Source: Aplectana chamaeleonis (lineage: Eukaryota > Nematoda > Chromadorea > Rhabditida > Cosmocercidae). From it: DNA of 64,000 bases. Shown here piece after piece: positions 22,905 through 33,027 of this stretch (within the stretch, counting starts at the first letter, position 1; each line of letters opens with the position of its first letter). Location: assembly GCA_029168955.1 (NCBI GenBank), contig JAPDOI010001495.1:109078-173077 (forward strand), written 5' to 3'. Both the position numbers and the translations under genes were made by a program. The notes under the pieces were generated by a model. The model saw only the letters and a list, made by a program, of their open reading frames with translations, searched no databases and was not told where the DNA came from.

Positions 22905-23956
22905 TGACAAGAACGGTAGTTAAGTGCGCCAGAATCGGGCTACCGTAATCTTAGCCGTCAAATAAATTGTTTGACGACGGTTTTTCACGAACGAAACGGC
23001 TCATTCGACGGCGATAATCATATATTGAGAAACCATGACTTTTCTCAATATTTCTATCTCATCTTTGAATTTTCTGGGATTTCTGGTAATGGTGGGAGTT
23101 GGAATGATAATTTTATAGGCGTACTCAACAATGTCCGTGATTCAAACTTCAATTCGCGCTAACATTCATAAATTCTTCAAATTACTCATGGAAACAATCC
23201 GTAATATTTTTTGAGAACAAATCCATTGCCTACCATACTATTCTAGTAGAAAAGGCTTGTTTACGGGTATCCCGAAAAGTAATCAGGAGTTTGCTCCAAA
23301 TCTAACACCTATGAATCTTTGCTAGTTTAAGCAATTCTCTTCCCAATATGACTGCCTTGTAATGTGAATCCACATAGACAATCAATGAATAATTAAGAAA
23401 ACTCTTTCCGGGATTTTCCTGTTAACATCCATTTTTCCGGTACTCATGTTCAATTTTCGGTGCTATGTGGGAAGGGGGGGGGCCACTTTTTTATCGCATT
23501 TGGCCACGCCCATTTTTCCGTGCCGCAATGACTCCTGATTTTGGCAGGGGAGGGAAACCCCGCCCCGGGTAGGTGCTCAAATTTAGTGCGGCATAGTAAA
23601 ATGGGCGTGGCCAAGCCAATCGCGCCATATTGCCCCCCCCCTTCCCACATAGCACTCAATTTTCACTCAATTTCATGAAAAAGCGAAGGAACTACAACGC
23701 TCATGAAAAGTACTGAAATGAAGCGCAAGAAATAGAAAAGTCGTTTTGGGTCCATTCACTGAGCTCTCCAATAACAAAAAACTGTCTTCTTGAGATCCTT
23801 TATGAATTGAGCGCTGACACGACACTGACGAACAAAAATCCATTTTCTGCCGTCGATTGATTTGTTTCGTCCGTGAAAAATCGTCGCCAAACGATTTATT
23901 TAGCGGCTAAGATTACGGTGGCCCGATTCTGGCGCACTTAACTATCGTTCTTGTCA
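22905..23956. mobile_element. 1.05-kb DNA-transposon-like element with ~110-bp inverted ends
   Basis: The left arm (about 22905-23025) includes AGTTAAGTGCGCCAGAATCG and TACCGTAATCTTAGCC. The right arm (about 23838-23956) has these inverted (GGCTAAGATTACGG, CGATTCTGGCGCACTTAACT). The arms are highly similar and the interior is AT-rich with no long frame. A separate 200-bp MITE (23457-23655) is nested in the centre. The sequence shows no autonomous transposase. Confidence 0.7.
23457..23655. repeat. MITE family A, nested copy
   Basis: Ends GGTGCTATGTGGGAAGGGGG and CCCCCTTCCCACATAGCAC are near-perfect inverse copies. The interior matches the 19523-19722 copy (TTGGCCACGCCCATTTTT, GCCGCAATGACTCCTGATTT). 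It lies inside the larger element at 22905-23956 and is therefore younger. Confidence 0.7.
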
Positions 23957-24802
23957 TATTTTGTGGTTGGAACTGGCTAGGCCACCCAAGAAGCAATTCG
24001 GTGCAGAAGCGTTGTAATGTGTTCTGTGGTTTCTGGGAATAGCGGACAAGACGTTGAAGCTAGGACTTTTTCAGCCGTCACCGTCTACCGTTACAGGCAA
24101 TCGTTACGGGACCACCTGCTCTGACAGCCTTCGTCAGCGAAGGCGTTGAGCATCCCGTTGATCGAAAACAACACATACGGACGCCGTCGAGAACGGTTGA
24201 GTGAACGGGATGCTAAACGACTGATGACGTCACAGAAGGGACGGGGCAACCCTCCGACGGCGAACGCAATGCTCCCCGCTTTGCGGAACGGGTCACCGAA
24301 CGGGATGCTAAATCACGAGACAAAATCGATAACGCCATACATGCCACGTGCGCACCTCCTTCTCCTATGCCAACCGCTTTACACTCACCTGGACCCTAGC
24401 CATCTCTGCACCTTCTGTGCTCTCAAAAATCAATCAATTCTACGAATGCTCCGCCTCTTGCCTGCTCCCAGGATAGAGCACCCATGTTGGTGCAGGAGCA
24501 GCCAAGTGCAGGCACTCGTATTCCACTCAACACGAAGGCAGAGCCCGAGGAGTGCACACTTGCCAATGAATTGAGTCGGTCTAGCCCCACTCCGAGACGG
24601 CCCGTATGTACCGCTGGTTTGCTTTTGGCTTCAACGTTACGTCGGTGCCGTCGTCTGGCGGCACTGCGCACGCGATCCAACACGCATTGACTAATGCCAC
24701 CTCCGATTCCAAGCTCCGCCTACTGATTCTCCAAATCGGCGACCCTCCGACCCAAAATTTCCCGAATCTCTTACGGGGTCGCAAACGAGTTTTTGCCAGA
24801 GT
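23957..24802. other. Repeat fragments upstream of LINE copy 2
   Basis: Contains an approximately 80-bp segment (24045-24125: GACGTTGAA.CTAGGACTTTTTCAG, then CGTCACCGTCTACCGTTACAG) that recurs in inverted orientation at about 28625-28705, on the far side of LINE copy 2. ACGGGATGCTAAA is repeated at 24207 and 24300. No gene recognised. Confidence 0.4.
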
Positions 24803-24812
24803 GGAAATCCAC
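24803..24812 (+). repeat. Target-site duplication, left, of LINE copy 2
   Basis: GGAAATCCAC directly precedes the element and recurs at 28133-28142 immediately after its GAA tail. Confidence 0.85.
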
Positions 24813-24821
24813 GCTGCCGAG

Positions 24822-24947
24822 ATGTCGTACGTTCGTGCCGTGGCAGTGTGGAGGAAAGAAGATCGCCTCCGTGCAAACCGACGTCAACCCCTCCGAGAAG
24901 AGGGTTTTTGTCATGGGAGAGGTGCTGGTCGGCCGCAGCTCTCCTGA
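24822..24947 (+). CDS. Short upstream frame of LINE copy 2 (41 codons)
   Basis: Begins MSYVRAVAVWRK 9 nt from the element's 5' end and stops with TGA at 24945-24947. Copy 1 has the same 41-codon length, start and stop position. It overlaps the main PHD-EN-RT frame, which lies in the -1 frame and has no upstream AUG of its own. The heptamer G GGT TTT (24902-24908, in the reading phase required for -1 slippage) is followed by a 6-nt spacer and a 7-bp hairpin (24915-24921 with 24939-24945). Function unknown; a frameshift leader is the inference. Confidence 0.5.
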   Translation: MSYVRAVAVWRKEDRLRANRRQPLREEGFCHGRGAGRPQLS

Positions 24948-27900
24948 GGATTTTATTACAAAGGGCCGGCGTCGAGAGGAATCCAGGTCCAGCACGGAAG
25001 TATCCATGTGCCACCTGCGGCGAGGATGTTACCTGGCATAAAACAAGTGTCCAGTGCTTCGGATGCCAAAGGTGGGTGCACTTCTCCTGTTCGGGCCTCA
25101 GTTCTGTGAGGCATCATGACTCATCCTTTCGTTGTGTTCTATGCTCTGCCCCCAACAACTCTGATTCCTCAATTACCAACCGCCCCCTCTCCATTGTTCA
25201 CATTAATCTCAACGGCCTTCGCAACAAGTTATCTGAACTCTCTCTATTCGCACGTTCTCATCACCCGGATGTTATCATGGTTCAAGAAACCAAGCTCTCT
25301 CCATCTACCACTTATCCCCAACCTAACATTCCGGGCTACACCGCCTATCACATGCCAAGGACAGCTCTTGGGGGCGGAGTGTCTACTTTCGTGCAATCTG
25401 CCTTACCTTCTCATATTATCCCTAATACTCCTAAGGACGATACTCTCGAGTACATTCCTGTCCACCTCCCCCTCAAAACCCCTTTATCTCTATTTAACAT
25501 ATATATTCCTCCTATATCATCTTGTCCCCCTCTTATAATCCTATTCCCTCCTTAAGCAGTTGTACGACTGCTCACTCTCCCCTTCAGCTGTCTTTGCGGG
25601 TGACTTCAATGCTCACACGTTCTGTTCCGCTCTTGATTCTGACGCCAGAGGAAGATGTCGAAGAATGGGCTGAGGAGTGTGACCTGGTTATCCTCAATGA
25701 TGACCAGCCCACTCGTCTCCCTGCCAACGGCCTACCTTCTAGCCCAGACATCTCTCTTGTGTCATCCAATCTCTCTAATGCTTGCACGTGGTCCACATCC
25801 ACAACTCTCTCCAGTGATCACATTCCCGTCTTTGTCTATATTGATCTCTCTGACTCTCTTGCCCCTTACTCTGGTTTTCGTCATCGTACTTATCTTAATT
25901 TAGGCTTAGCAGACTGGACCCTGTTCAGAGATGTTGCATTCCGCCATGCGGTCGACTTCCCATGAATGGTGATGTTCATCAGAAAGAGCGCCATCTAACA
26001 AGTGCCATCCGCAAGGCCATGAAAGCAGCAATTCCTGAGGGTCGTGTCAAGACCTTTTTTCCAAATGTCAGCAGGGAAATACTGCAGAAGATAAGAACCA
26101 GAGATGAGAAGAGAGCCGCAGACCATCTAGACCCGGAGATTGCTGTGCTGGATAATGAGATCAAGCAGGATCTGGATAAGAACAAGAGGGAATGCTGGGA
26201 GAAGTTCACTGAAAAGCTGAATTTCAAGGCGGACGGAACTACGACGTGGAAAGTGTTGAGGAAAATTTCCGGAAGGTCCGCTCCCACGATGAGCTCCGCT
26301 ATTGAGTTCGAGGAGAACGTCTTCAAATCAGGGAAAGCGGCTGCTTACGCACTCGGCAAGAATTTTTTCATCACACGTACCAAGCGAGGCGTGCAAAACA
26401 GAGTCACGGTTAGAGAGCTGAGCCGGTTACCGCTCATGAACGCATCTGAGGCCTTTACTCTCACACAAGTAGAGAAGGCTGTCAAAGAAATGCGGAATGC
26501 GAAGGCTATCGGACCTGACGGTATCTCCCCAGCCATCCTGAAGAAGCTTCCCACGGAACTTCTATCGATGCTTGCAGATATCATTAACACTTCTTTCCGG
26601 ACCTGCACTCTACCCCAAGCTTGGAAGACAGCCAATGTGATACCGTTGCCAAAGCCAGGCAAGTCCCAAAGCACGGCAAAGGGCTTTCGACCAATAAGCC
26701 TGTTATCGCCCGTCGCTAAATTAGCTGAAAAGTTGATCGTGACGGACCTGGCTGATCAAAATGAGCGACAGCAGCATCAGCATGGGTTCAGGTAACTTCA
26801 CTCCACTACTACAGCTCTATTGGAGATCGTGAGCTTTGCGGTCGATGAGTTCAACATGAGAAAGCCCCTGAGAACGGTGGCCGTCGCCCTCGACCTGAGC
26901 AAAGCGTTTAACTCTGTTAACTTGGGACTGCTGTCCGAGAAACTGCTCAAGTCTTCGCTACCATCATGGCAGAAGCGATGGATTGCAGCGTTCACTAAAG
27001 GCCGCCGTGCTAAGGTTCTGTTCCAGAATCATGTATCCGATAGCATTCCAATAGCAGCCGGTGTTCCGCAAGGCGGAGTGTTGTCCCCTGCCCTATTCAG
27101 CCTGTATCTTGAGGACATTCCCGAGACTCCCAATGATGTAAGGATTGTCATGTATGCCGACGACATCACCATCATGTGCCAGGATCGTGACCTGCAGATA
27201 GCCGCTAACAAGATCAGCGCATATCTCGTCGAGTTGAAGCTCTTCCTCGATAAAATGATGCTCACAGTCTCTGCCGCAAAATCCTCTGTTTCAGTGTTCA
27301 CAACGAACACCAAGGAACACAGTGCCCACCCAGATGTCAAATGGGATGGTGACCTGTTGCCAGCAGCAAAATTCCCCAAGCTGCTTGGCCTTATTCTTGA
27401 TCCCTCACTGAAGTTCCACAAAAACGCGGAACAGAAACAAACAGTGGCACCTGGTGTCGTACAGCTCCTGGAATAAACTGCAGCGTTTAGAGAATGCTGC
27501 GCTTAGAATTGCTACCGGTTGTGCAAGGAGCTCCCCGGTGGAGCATCTTCACGCGGAGGCCTGTATATTGCCGGTCAAGGAGCATTGTGAACTCCAGGCA
27601 CAGCAGATGTATATTAATGTTCTGAGGCAGCCGAATCATCCGTCAAAGAGAATCATGAAGCCCATAAGAGAGAGGTCGATTAGGACGCCGTTCGCCGATG
27701 TTCCTCGTAAAGTTGATGTACAGAGATGGGCCGACTCCAACATGGAAAGGCTTCGTCTTCTGCGTGAGGAGCACACCCAGTTTGTTCGAGGATATCTAGC
27801 AAAGGCGGCTGTGAACCCTATCTTGGGAACGGTGCCGCCTCGGGTTTGCGAGTCCGAGTCTCAACTCGGCAGACAAGCCAGATGTGCTCTTGCATCGCTG

Positions 27901-28095
27901 CGCTGTGGTCACTCTATTCTGCTCATGTCTTACGTCAACAAGATCGACAGCAGCCGACCAGACGCATGCCCGGACTGTGGTGCTCCCGGACACTACACGG
28001 CGCACTTGTTCATGTGCCCGAAGAGACCTACCTCCTTAACAACAATGGACCTTTGGACGAATCCTGTGAAGGCCGCCCAGTTCCTCAACCTATGA
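24848..28095 (+). pseudogene. PHD-endonuclease-reverse transcriptase, broken (LINE copy 2)
   Basis: Pieces in order: 24848-25540 (2A-like motif, PHD C4HC3 finger with CATCGEDVTW and RWVHFSC, start of endonuclease); 25522-25960 (endonuclease core and C-terminal SSDHIPVF); 25962-27476 (linker, RT fingers, palm and YADD, with TAA at 26793); 27454-28095 (thumb region ALRIATGCARSSPVEHLHAE and Cys/His knuckle). APE-type endonucleases nick the target DNA and the RT primes from the nick (established). The TAA replaces the Lys codon present in copy 1 (HGFRKLHS). Confidence 0.85.
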
Positions 28096-29299
28096 CAAAA
28101 AGCACTTTGAGGCTGCAGAAGAAGAAGAAGAAGGAAATCCACTGGCAGCAAGCCAAGATACAGCAAAAGGCAGCGAAAGCAAAGGCAGGGAGCTTGCAGA
28201 ACTGTTCTGTTGATTGAGAATGACACAGCTTGCCTAAAACTTCTCCTTAATAGGTACCTAACATAAATTCGAGTTTCTTACACTGATTTACGGGCAATTG
28301 TGTGTAGATGCATAAACATGCTTACGCCTGTGACCCTAAATTAACCGGAAATTCACTCAGAAAAGTATTCTTCGACGCTGAGCACAAGTTTTTTATGACT
28401 TTTTGCGCTAACTATGGGTACATTCTGTAGAGCATGTGTACTTTCCGCTCACTGACCTGTTTTGATCCATATCGCAGCCTTATACTTATGGTGTTTTCGA
28501 TTTATCGAAATCTGAGTAACTAATAAACTGCTGACAAACAAAAAAGGAGCCCAAACACCCGTATTCGCTGTCGCAAGTCATTTTCTGGAGCATTCGCTTC
28601 GCTCTCTTGGGTTGCTGCCAATTGATGGCGAAGCGGTCCCGCCACGATTGTCTGTAACGGTAGACGGTGACGCCTGAAAAAGTCCTAGTTTCAACGTCTT
28701 GTGAATAGCGGTATAGAGCTTCGGGGAACCGATTGGCTTCTAACTCAGACAGTGGGACGGGTGCAGCGCGGGGCAATGTCGGTTGGTGGGACCAGACACA
28801 TTGCCTTTGTCTCCAATTTCCCCCGCCTTCGCACTGCACCACCCCCGCCACGCAACCGCACAACCCCCCGCCATGCACCCGACAGTACTTCCGCGGTGCA
28901 ACCGGGTATTCCACCTACTACAGCTTGACCGTTCGTTCGTTTTAATAATTGATCTGCCTATTTACAGCACTTATGGGTACTTCTAACATATATTCGGTCA
29001 TACTTTATTACTCCTAATATGTTTTGCCGTTTTTGCGTGCTTATTAATGGCATTATTCGCTTTCATTCTTTGAGATTCGGATAATAACTATAAATGTTGT
29101 CTAAAAACGCTGAATTTAAGTCACGACCACCCACAGACTGGAACAAAAATGCTACCTAGTTGAGAAGTATTCAGTCTTTTCATTCATTATTTATGGTTCT
29201 TTCCAGACAAAACCCTTTCCAGTTTATTAACAAAAACTAAATTAACAACTAGACAGGTATAATTCTATGGGGAGATATATTCTCTATCAGTAGTTCACT

Positions 29300-29415
29300 T
29301 TAACAATTATATAAGGAGATCACTATAATAATGCTATGAGGAAATCACTTTAATTATGCTATGCGGAGATGACTACAATATGTCTATGAGGCGATAACTA
29401 TACTATTTCTATGGA
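29300..29415. repeat. Degenerate ~30-35-bp AT-rich tandem repeat
   Basis: Three to four diverged units sharing CTATG(A/C)GGA(A/G)AT-ACT--AAT text between about 29306 and 29410. Confidence 0.45.
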
Positions 29416-29878
29416 ACATCTATTATTAGGAGTGTATCCTATTCACACATCCATATTGCACTGGAATGATACAACAAAATGTAAAGCTCCGTTGACTCGC
29501 TTCCCCTCTGAGCAAAGATACCCATAAAACTCAGTTACAAACTAAAATTTAGTTTAAATGAGGCATTGATCGGAAAAAATTCAAGGATTAACTGACAGCG
29601 AAAAATTAGAGGAATTCAATGAATTGAAAAATGGGTGAAAGCTGTATCGACAGCAGAATGAAACAAGCGCGGAAAAGTAGAAATCGGCTCTCATGAGGCA
29701 CCATTGTGGGGTTTGCAGGTTCAAGTGAAATGAAGATGCGGCTTCCCTAATTCGACGCCTTCTTCGAGTTCATTCGAGGTGCAGAATCGCTTCGTAGAGC
29801 GCTAAAGTATTAACATTTTTCAATGTTCATTTCGGTTTACAAAGTAAATAATATATTTTTGGAGTCGAGGTAGACTAC

Positions 29879-29932
29879 CTTATCTGTGATCCATTTATTG
29901 CGATCCGTGTCGTAATCGTATCCGCGCACGTC
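29879..29932 (-). CDS. Possible orphan exon, 18 codons, unknown protein
   Basis: On the minus strand, TTTATTCAG precedes a 54-nt open segment (GYDYDTDRNKWITDK) followed by GTAGTC. A second splice-flanked segment (30088-30036: TTTCAG, then GTAAGT) lies just upstream. The reading NAAQESF that would join it without a frame change contains an in-frame TAG, so this may be a broken gene. The family is not recognised. Confidence 0.25.
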
Positions 29933-30559
29933 CTGAATAAAATTAGCGTAATAGTAGAAAAATCGAGCAGCTATCATGCCACTAAAACTGATAGAAATTT
30001 TTGAGAGCGCTTGAAATTGAAGGGAGGAAACTTACGAAGCTCTCTTGAGCCGCGTTCTACAAGTGCTTCCTCCAGACATTCCTTTCAGCTGAAAGGGTAA
30101 GGAGCGGCGCGTGGCGTTTTTCGTCCGTTTTCCCGAGCAAACAAAAATACCTGAATAAAGTAATAGTTTTTAACAAACTAGCATTCAGTTTGTTCAGCGA
30201 AGGTTGCCTACCTGGAATTACATGTGTTTACTAAAACGGCCCTTTTGATCTCGTCATGACCATACCCGAGCAGGCCTTCAGAGAAATCTGAACGAAAATA
30301 TTTGGCTCTCAGCATCCAGCTGAACGAGAAAAAGTACCCATCGGTTTGAAAAGAATTTCATCAGGCAGATCTTCCAACTAGTCATTCCCGTTTTTTTGAC
30401 TCATTCACATTTTCGACTGTTGTCGTTATGTGTCTGTAATGAAAGCAAACAGAAATGGTTCATAAGCAGTGCGGACAGGCAAATCACAGATGAATATGAT
30501 TTTTGTGTTGCTCACCCTGAAAAAACCTTAATAGACGAGTCAAATGAGAATGCAAAACG

Positions 30560-31070
30560 AATTCTGTAAAAAAGGGGTCTCCGAAGCAAAAGTGGTTTGG
30601 TTAGCGTTACAAATCTTTCAACAAAAAGGGAACACCAGGAAAGCGGAATGAGGAGAGTCTACAAAAAATGAACAATATCCTCCAAGAACTCTTTTCTTTT
30701 TCGAAACTTCCAAACAGCGGAAACAAACCGTTGTGGTTCTCTATGAGGAAGCGCTTTTGGCTCCATAAAGGACTTTGATTATGTGAGTGCCGATAAAATA
30801 TGTATATATGCATGTGTACCTAATAGCTATCATTAAAAGAGGAGATGATATCAAATTGTTCTAGGGAACCAGTCAATTCTTCCTCGTAAAATACCACAAC
30901 GGTTTGTTTCCGCTGTTTGGAAGTTTCGAAAAAGAAAAGAGTTCTTGGAGGATATTGTTCATTTTTTGTAGACTCTCCTCATTCCGCTTTCCTATTGTTC
31001 CCTTTTTGTTGAAACATTTGTAACGCTGACCAAACCACTTTTGCTTCGGAGACCCCTTTTTTACAGAATT
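30560..31070. repeat. Long, highly similar inverted repeat (about 190-bp arms)
   Basis: The left arm 30560-30750 and right arm 30880-31070 are inverted copies with few differences. Both carry AATTCTGTAAAAAAGGGGTC, GAGGAGAGTCTACAAAAAAT and CGAAACTTCCAAACAGCGGA. The loop is about 130 bp. No coding capacity beyond spurious frames. Transcription through it would give a long hairpin RNA. Confidence 0.8.
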
Positions 31071-32226
31071 GTTCACTTTTTCTTGATATTACGCTGTAAT
31101 ATCCCATGCAAGAATTTCGAACAAAGACCTCTTCATCTCCCCTCTAGATCAGTCCTCTTTCTGTGGTCACAAGAATCAATGACCCAAACTGTTGTAGAAC
31201 TATCTCAGAAAAATCACTCGATGTGGCTGACAAGACCGATGTTTACATGATATTAGCTAAGAAATGAATGATATCCATGATATCGTTCCACATAATTCAT
31301 TCATATTGATTGCGTCAGCCACATCTGGCTACACCGGTTGTTACTTGCACCTTCCATGTTTTTCATACGTATCGAACGGGTCAGCCACGGTGATTTTCTC
31401 ATCAAACTCTGTCAGGGGCCTGACAGGGGCTTTAGGCCCCGTGTATAGTTGGTCGCTCAGACGTAGCCAGCCCGGTCGATAATCATGAAAGCCTGCTGGC
31501 CTTCAGCCGGATGCAGAATCTTCCCGCAGTTCTTCGCTTTCAAATGAAACTAACTTAAAACCTGGACAGTCAGAAACTACCTTCCATTCCATCTGGACAC
31601 TTCCACATCAGTGAAACAAAGCAGTTTTACATACTCATTATTTCGTTTCCGCCGCCCCATTCCTTCGCAGAACAGCCGCTTCGATTCCATGAATCTGATA
31701 TGAAAAAGCTCTGCTGAGCTGCGAATGGAGACAGTTCTAACTATTTGTTTTTGAATATAGATGCTGATAAGCAAGTACCATTTATTGCAGAAAAAATCAG
31801 AAGTCTGGTGAAGGAGAATGAGGGAGCACTCAAAATGGGGTTGTGTGAATGACCTAACCGCGTTACGAAACTGAAAAGTAGCCTGGCAACAATGACCTAC
31901 ATAACATCTCAAGCTTTCTGCACGCTATGCTTGTCATGCTTACACTTTTACCAAAGGTTTGCAAGGTGTTCTCATACTCCTGCGCAAATCCCGAGGCATC
32001 CAGCACACTATTTGAGACAACTAGCGCAAAGCTCAAGACTCTTGCTGATTCTTTGAGGTATGCTGCATAATTTCTCGGATGGCTAGCATCGAGTCTGGGC
32101 TCCTGCTCACTCTACGAGGTGGTCTGCACAACTTTTCGGATGACCAGCAACGGGTCCAGAACACCTGCCCTCTATCCGGGTTTCCACGACGTCCCGATGA
32201 CGTCATCAGAAGCCCGAAGCACTTTT
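31071..32226. other. Non-coding, no gene recognised
   Basis: Imperfect duplication near 32056-32140: GGTATGCTGCATAATTTCTC and GGTGGTCTGCACAACTTTTC, each followed by GGATG. The first isolated copy of the 42-bp satellite unit (GACGTCCCGATGACGTCATC) appears at about 32189-32220. Confidence 0.4.
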
Positions 32227-32435
32227 GGGACTATCCTAGACGGGGGTGGGGGGGGCACCCACGATTTTCTCATGAAAATGGATGGAAAACCTGATAAAAG
32301 ATGCTTGATGCTGCTATCAATCATTGTTGTTGATGAAGTTCTGTAGAAATACTTCGATTGATAGCGTTATAGATCGGTGGTTCATTCAATTTCTGAATTG
32401 AATCTTGAGTGCCCCCCCCCGTCTAGGATAGTCCC
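32227..32435. repeat. MITE 'GGGACTATCCTAGACGGGGG', tandem copy 1
   Basis: Terminal inverted repeats GGGACTATCCTAGACGGGGG and CCCCCGTCTAGGATAGTCCC, 209 bp. Inserted between satellite units. The same element is present at 32528 and 32825 with nearly identical interior sequence. Confidence 0.8.
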
Positions 32436-32527
32436 GCACTTTTCACGACGTCCCGATGACGTCATCAGAAGCCCGAAGCACTTCTCTCGATGTCCCGATG
32501 ACGTCATCAGAAGCCCGAAGCACTTTT

Positions 32528-32732
32528 GGGACTATCCTAGACGGGGGGGGGCACCCACGATTTTCTCATGAAAATGAATGTAAAACCTGATAAAAGATGC
32601 TTGATGCTGCTATCAATCATTGTTGTTGATGAAGTTCTGTAGAAATACTTCGATTGATAGCGTTATAGATCGGTGGTTCATTCAATTTCTGAATTGAATC
32701 TTGAGTGCCCCCCCCCCGTCTAGGATAGTCCC
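32528..32732. repeat. MITE 'GGGACTATCCTAGACGGGGG', tandem copy 2
   Basis: Second of three units, 205 bp, with interior (GATGCTTGATGCTGCTATCA, GTTATAGATCGGTGGTTCAT) nearly identical to copies 1 and 3. About two satellite units separate it from each neighbour. Confidence 0.8.
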
Positions 32733-32824
32733 GCACTTTTCACGACGTCCCGATGGCGTCATCAAAAGCCCGAAGCACTTCTCTCGATGTCCCGATGACG
32801 TCATCAGAAGCCCGAAGCACTTTT

Positions 32825-33027
32825 GGGACTATCCTAGACGGGGGGGGGGCACCCACGATTTTCTCATGAAAATGAATGTAAAACCTGATAAAAGATGCTT
32901 GATGCTGCTATCAATCATTGTTGTTGATGAAGTTCTGTAGAAATACTTCGATTGATAGCGTTATAGATCGGTGGTTCATTCCATTTCTGACTTGAATCCT
33001 GAGTGCCCCCCCGTCTAGGATAGTCCC
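32825..33027. repeat. MITE 'GGGACTATCCTAGACGGGGG', tandem copy 3
   Basis: Third unit, 203 bp. The long 42-bp satellite array begins directly after its right end. Confidence 0.8.

Larger units (their letters stand above)
24813..28132 (+). mobile_element. Non-LTR retrotransposon, copy 2 (2A-PHD-EN-RT family), complete ends, degenerate
   Basis: Bounded by a perfect 10-bp duplication GGAAATCCAC, with the family 5' end GCTGCCGAGATG and a (GAA)n 3' tail. Frames in order: a 41-codon upstream frame (24822-24947); the 2A-like GVERNPGP (24968-24991); a PHD finger; an endonuclease with VQETK and SSDH; and an RT with PDG, RPISLLS, DLSKAF, GVPQGGVLSP and an intact YADD (27153-27164). The C-terminal knuckle CPDCGAPGHYTAHLFMCP ends at 28095. 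The main frame is broken by frameshifts near 25540 and 25960, a TAA at 26793-26795, and an internal deletion of about 125 bp near 27440-27450. The insertion is dead for autonomous retrotransposition. Confidence 0.9.
28143..30559. other. Non-coding, repeat remnants
   Basis: Contains the inverted counterpart of the 24045-24125 segment (about 28625-28705), a degenerate AT-rich tandem block at 29300-29415, and two splice-flanked short segments on the minus strand (29879-29932 and 30036-30088) described separately. Otherwise nothing recognisable. Confidence 0.35.

Noticed and set aside
24606..24947. 113-codon frame running into the LINE 5' end
   Set aside because: The upstream half is flanking DNA; only the part after the ATG at 24822 belongs to the element.
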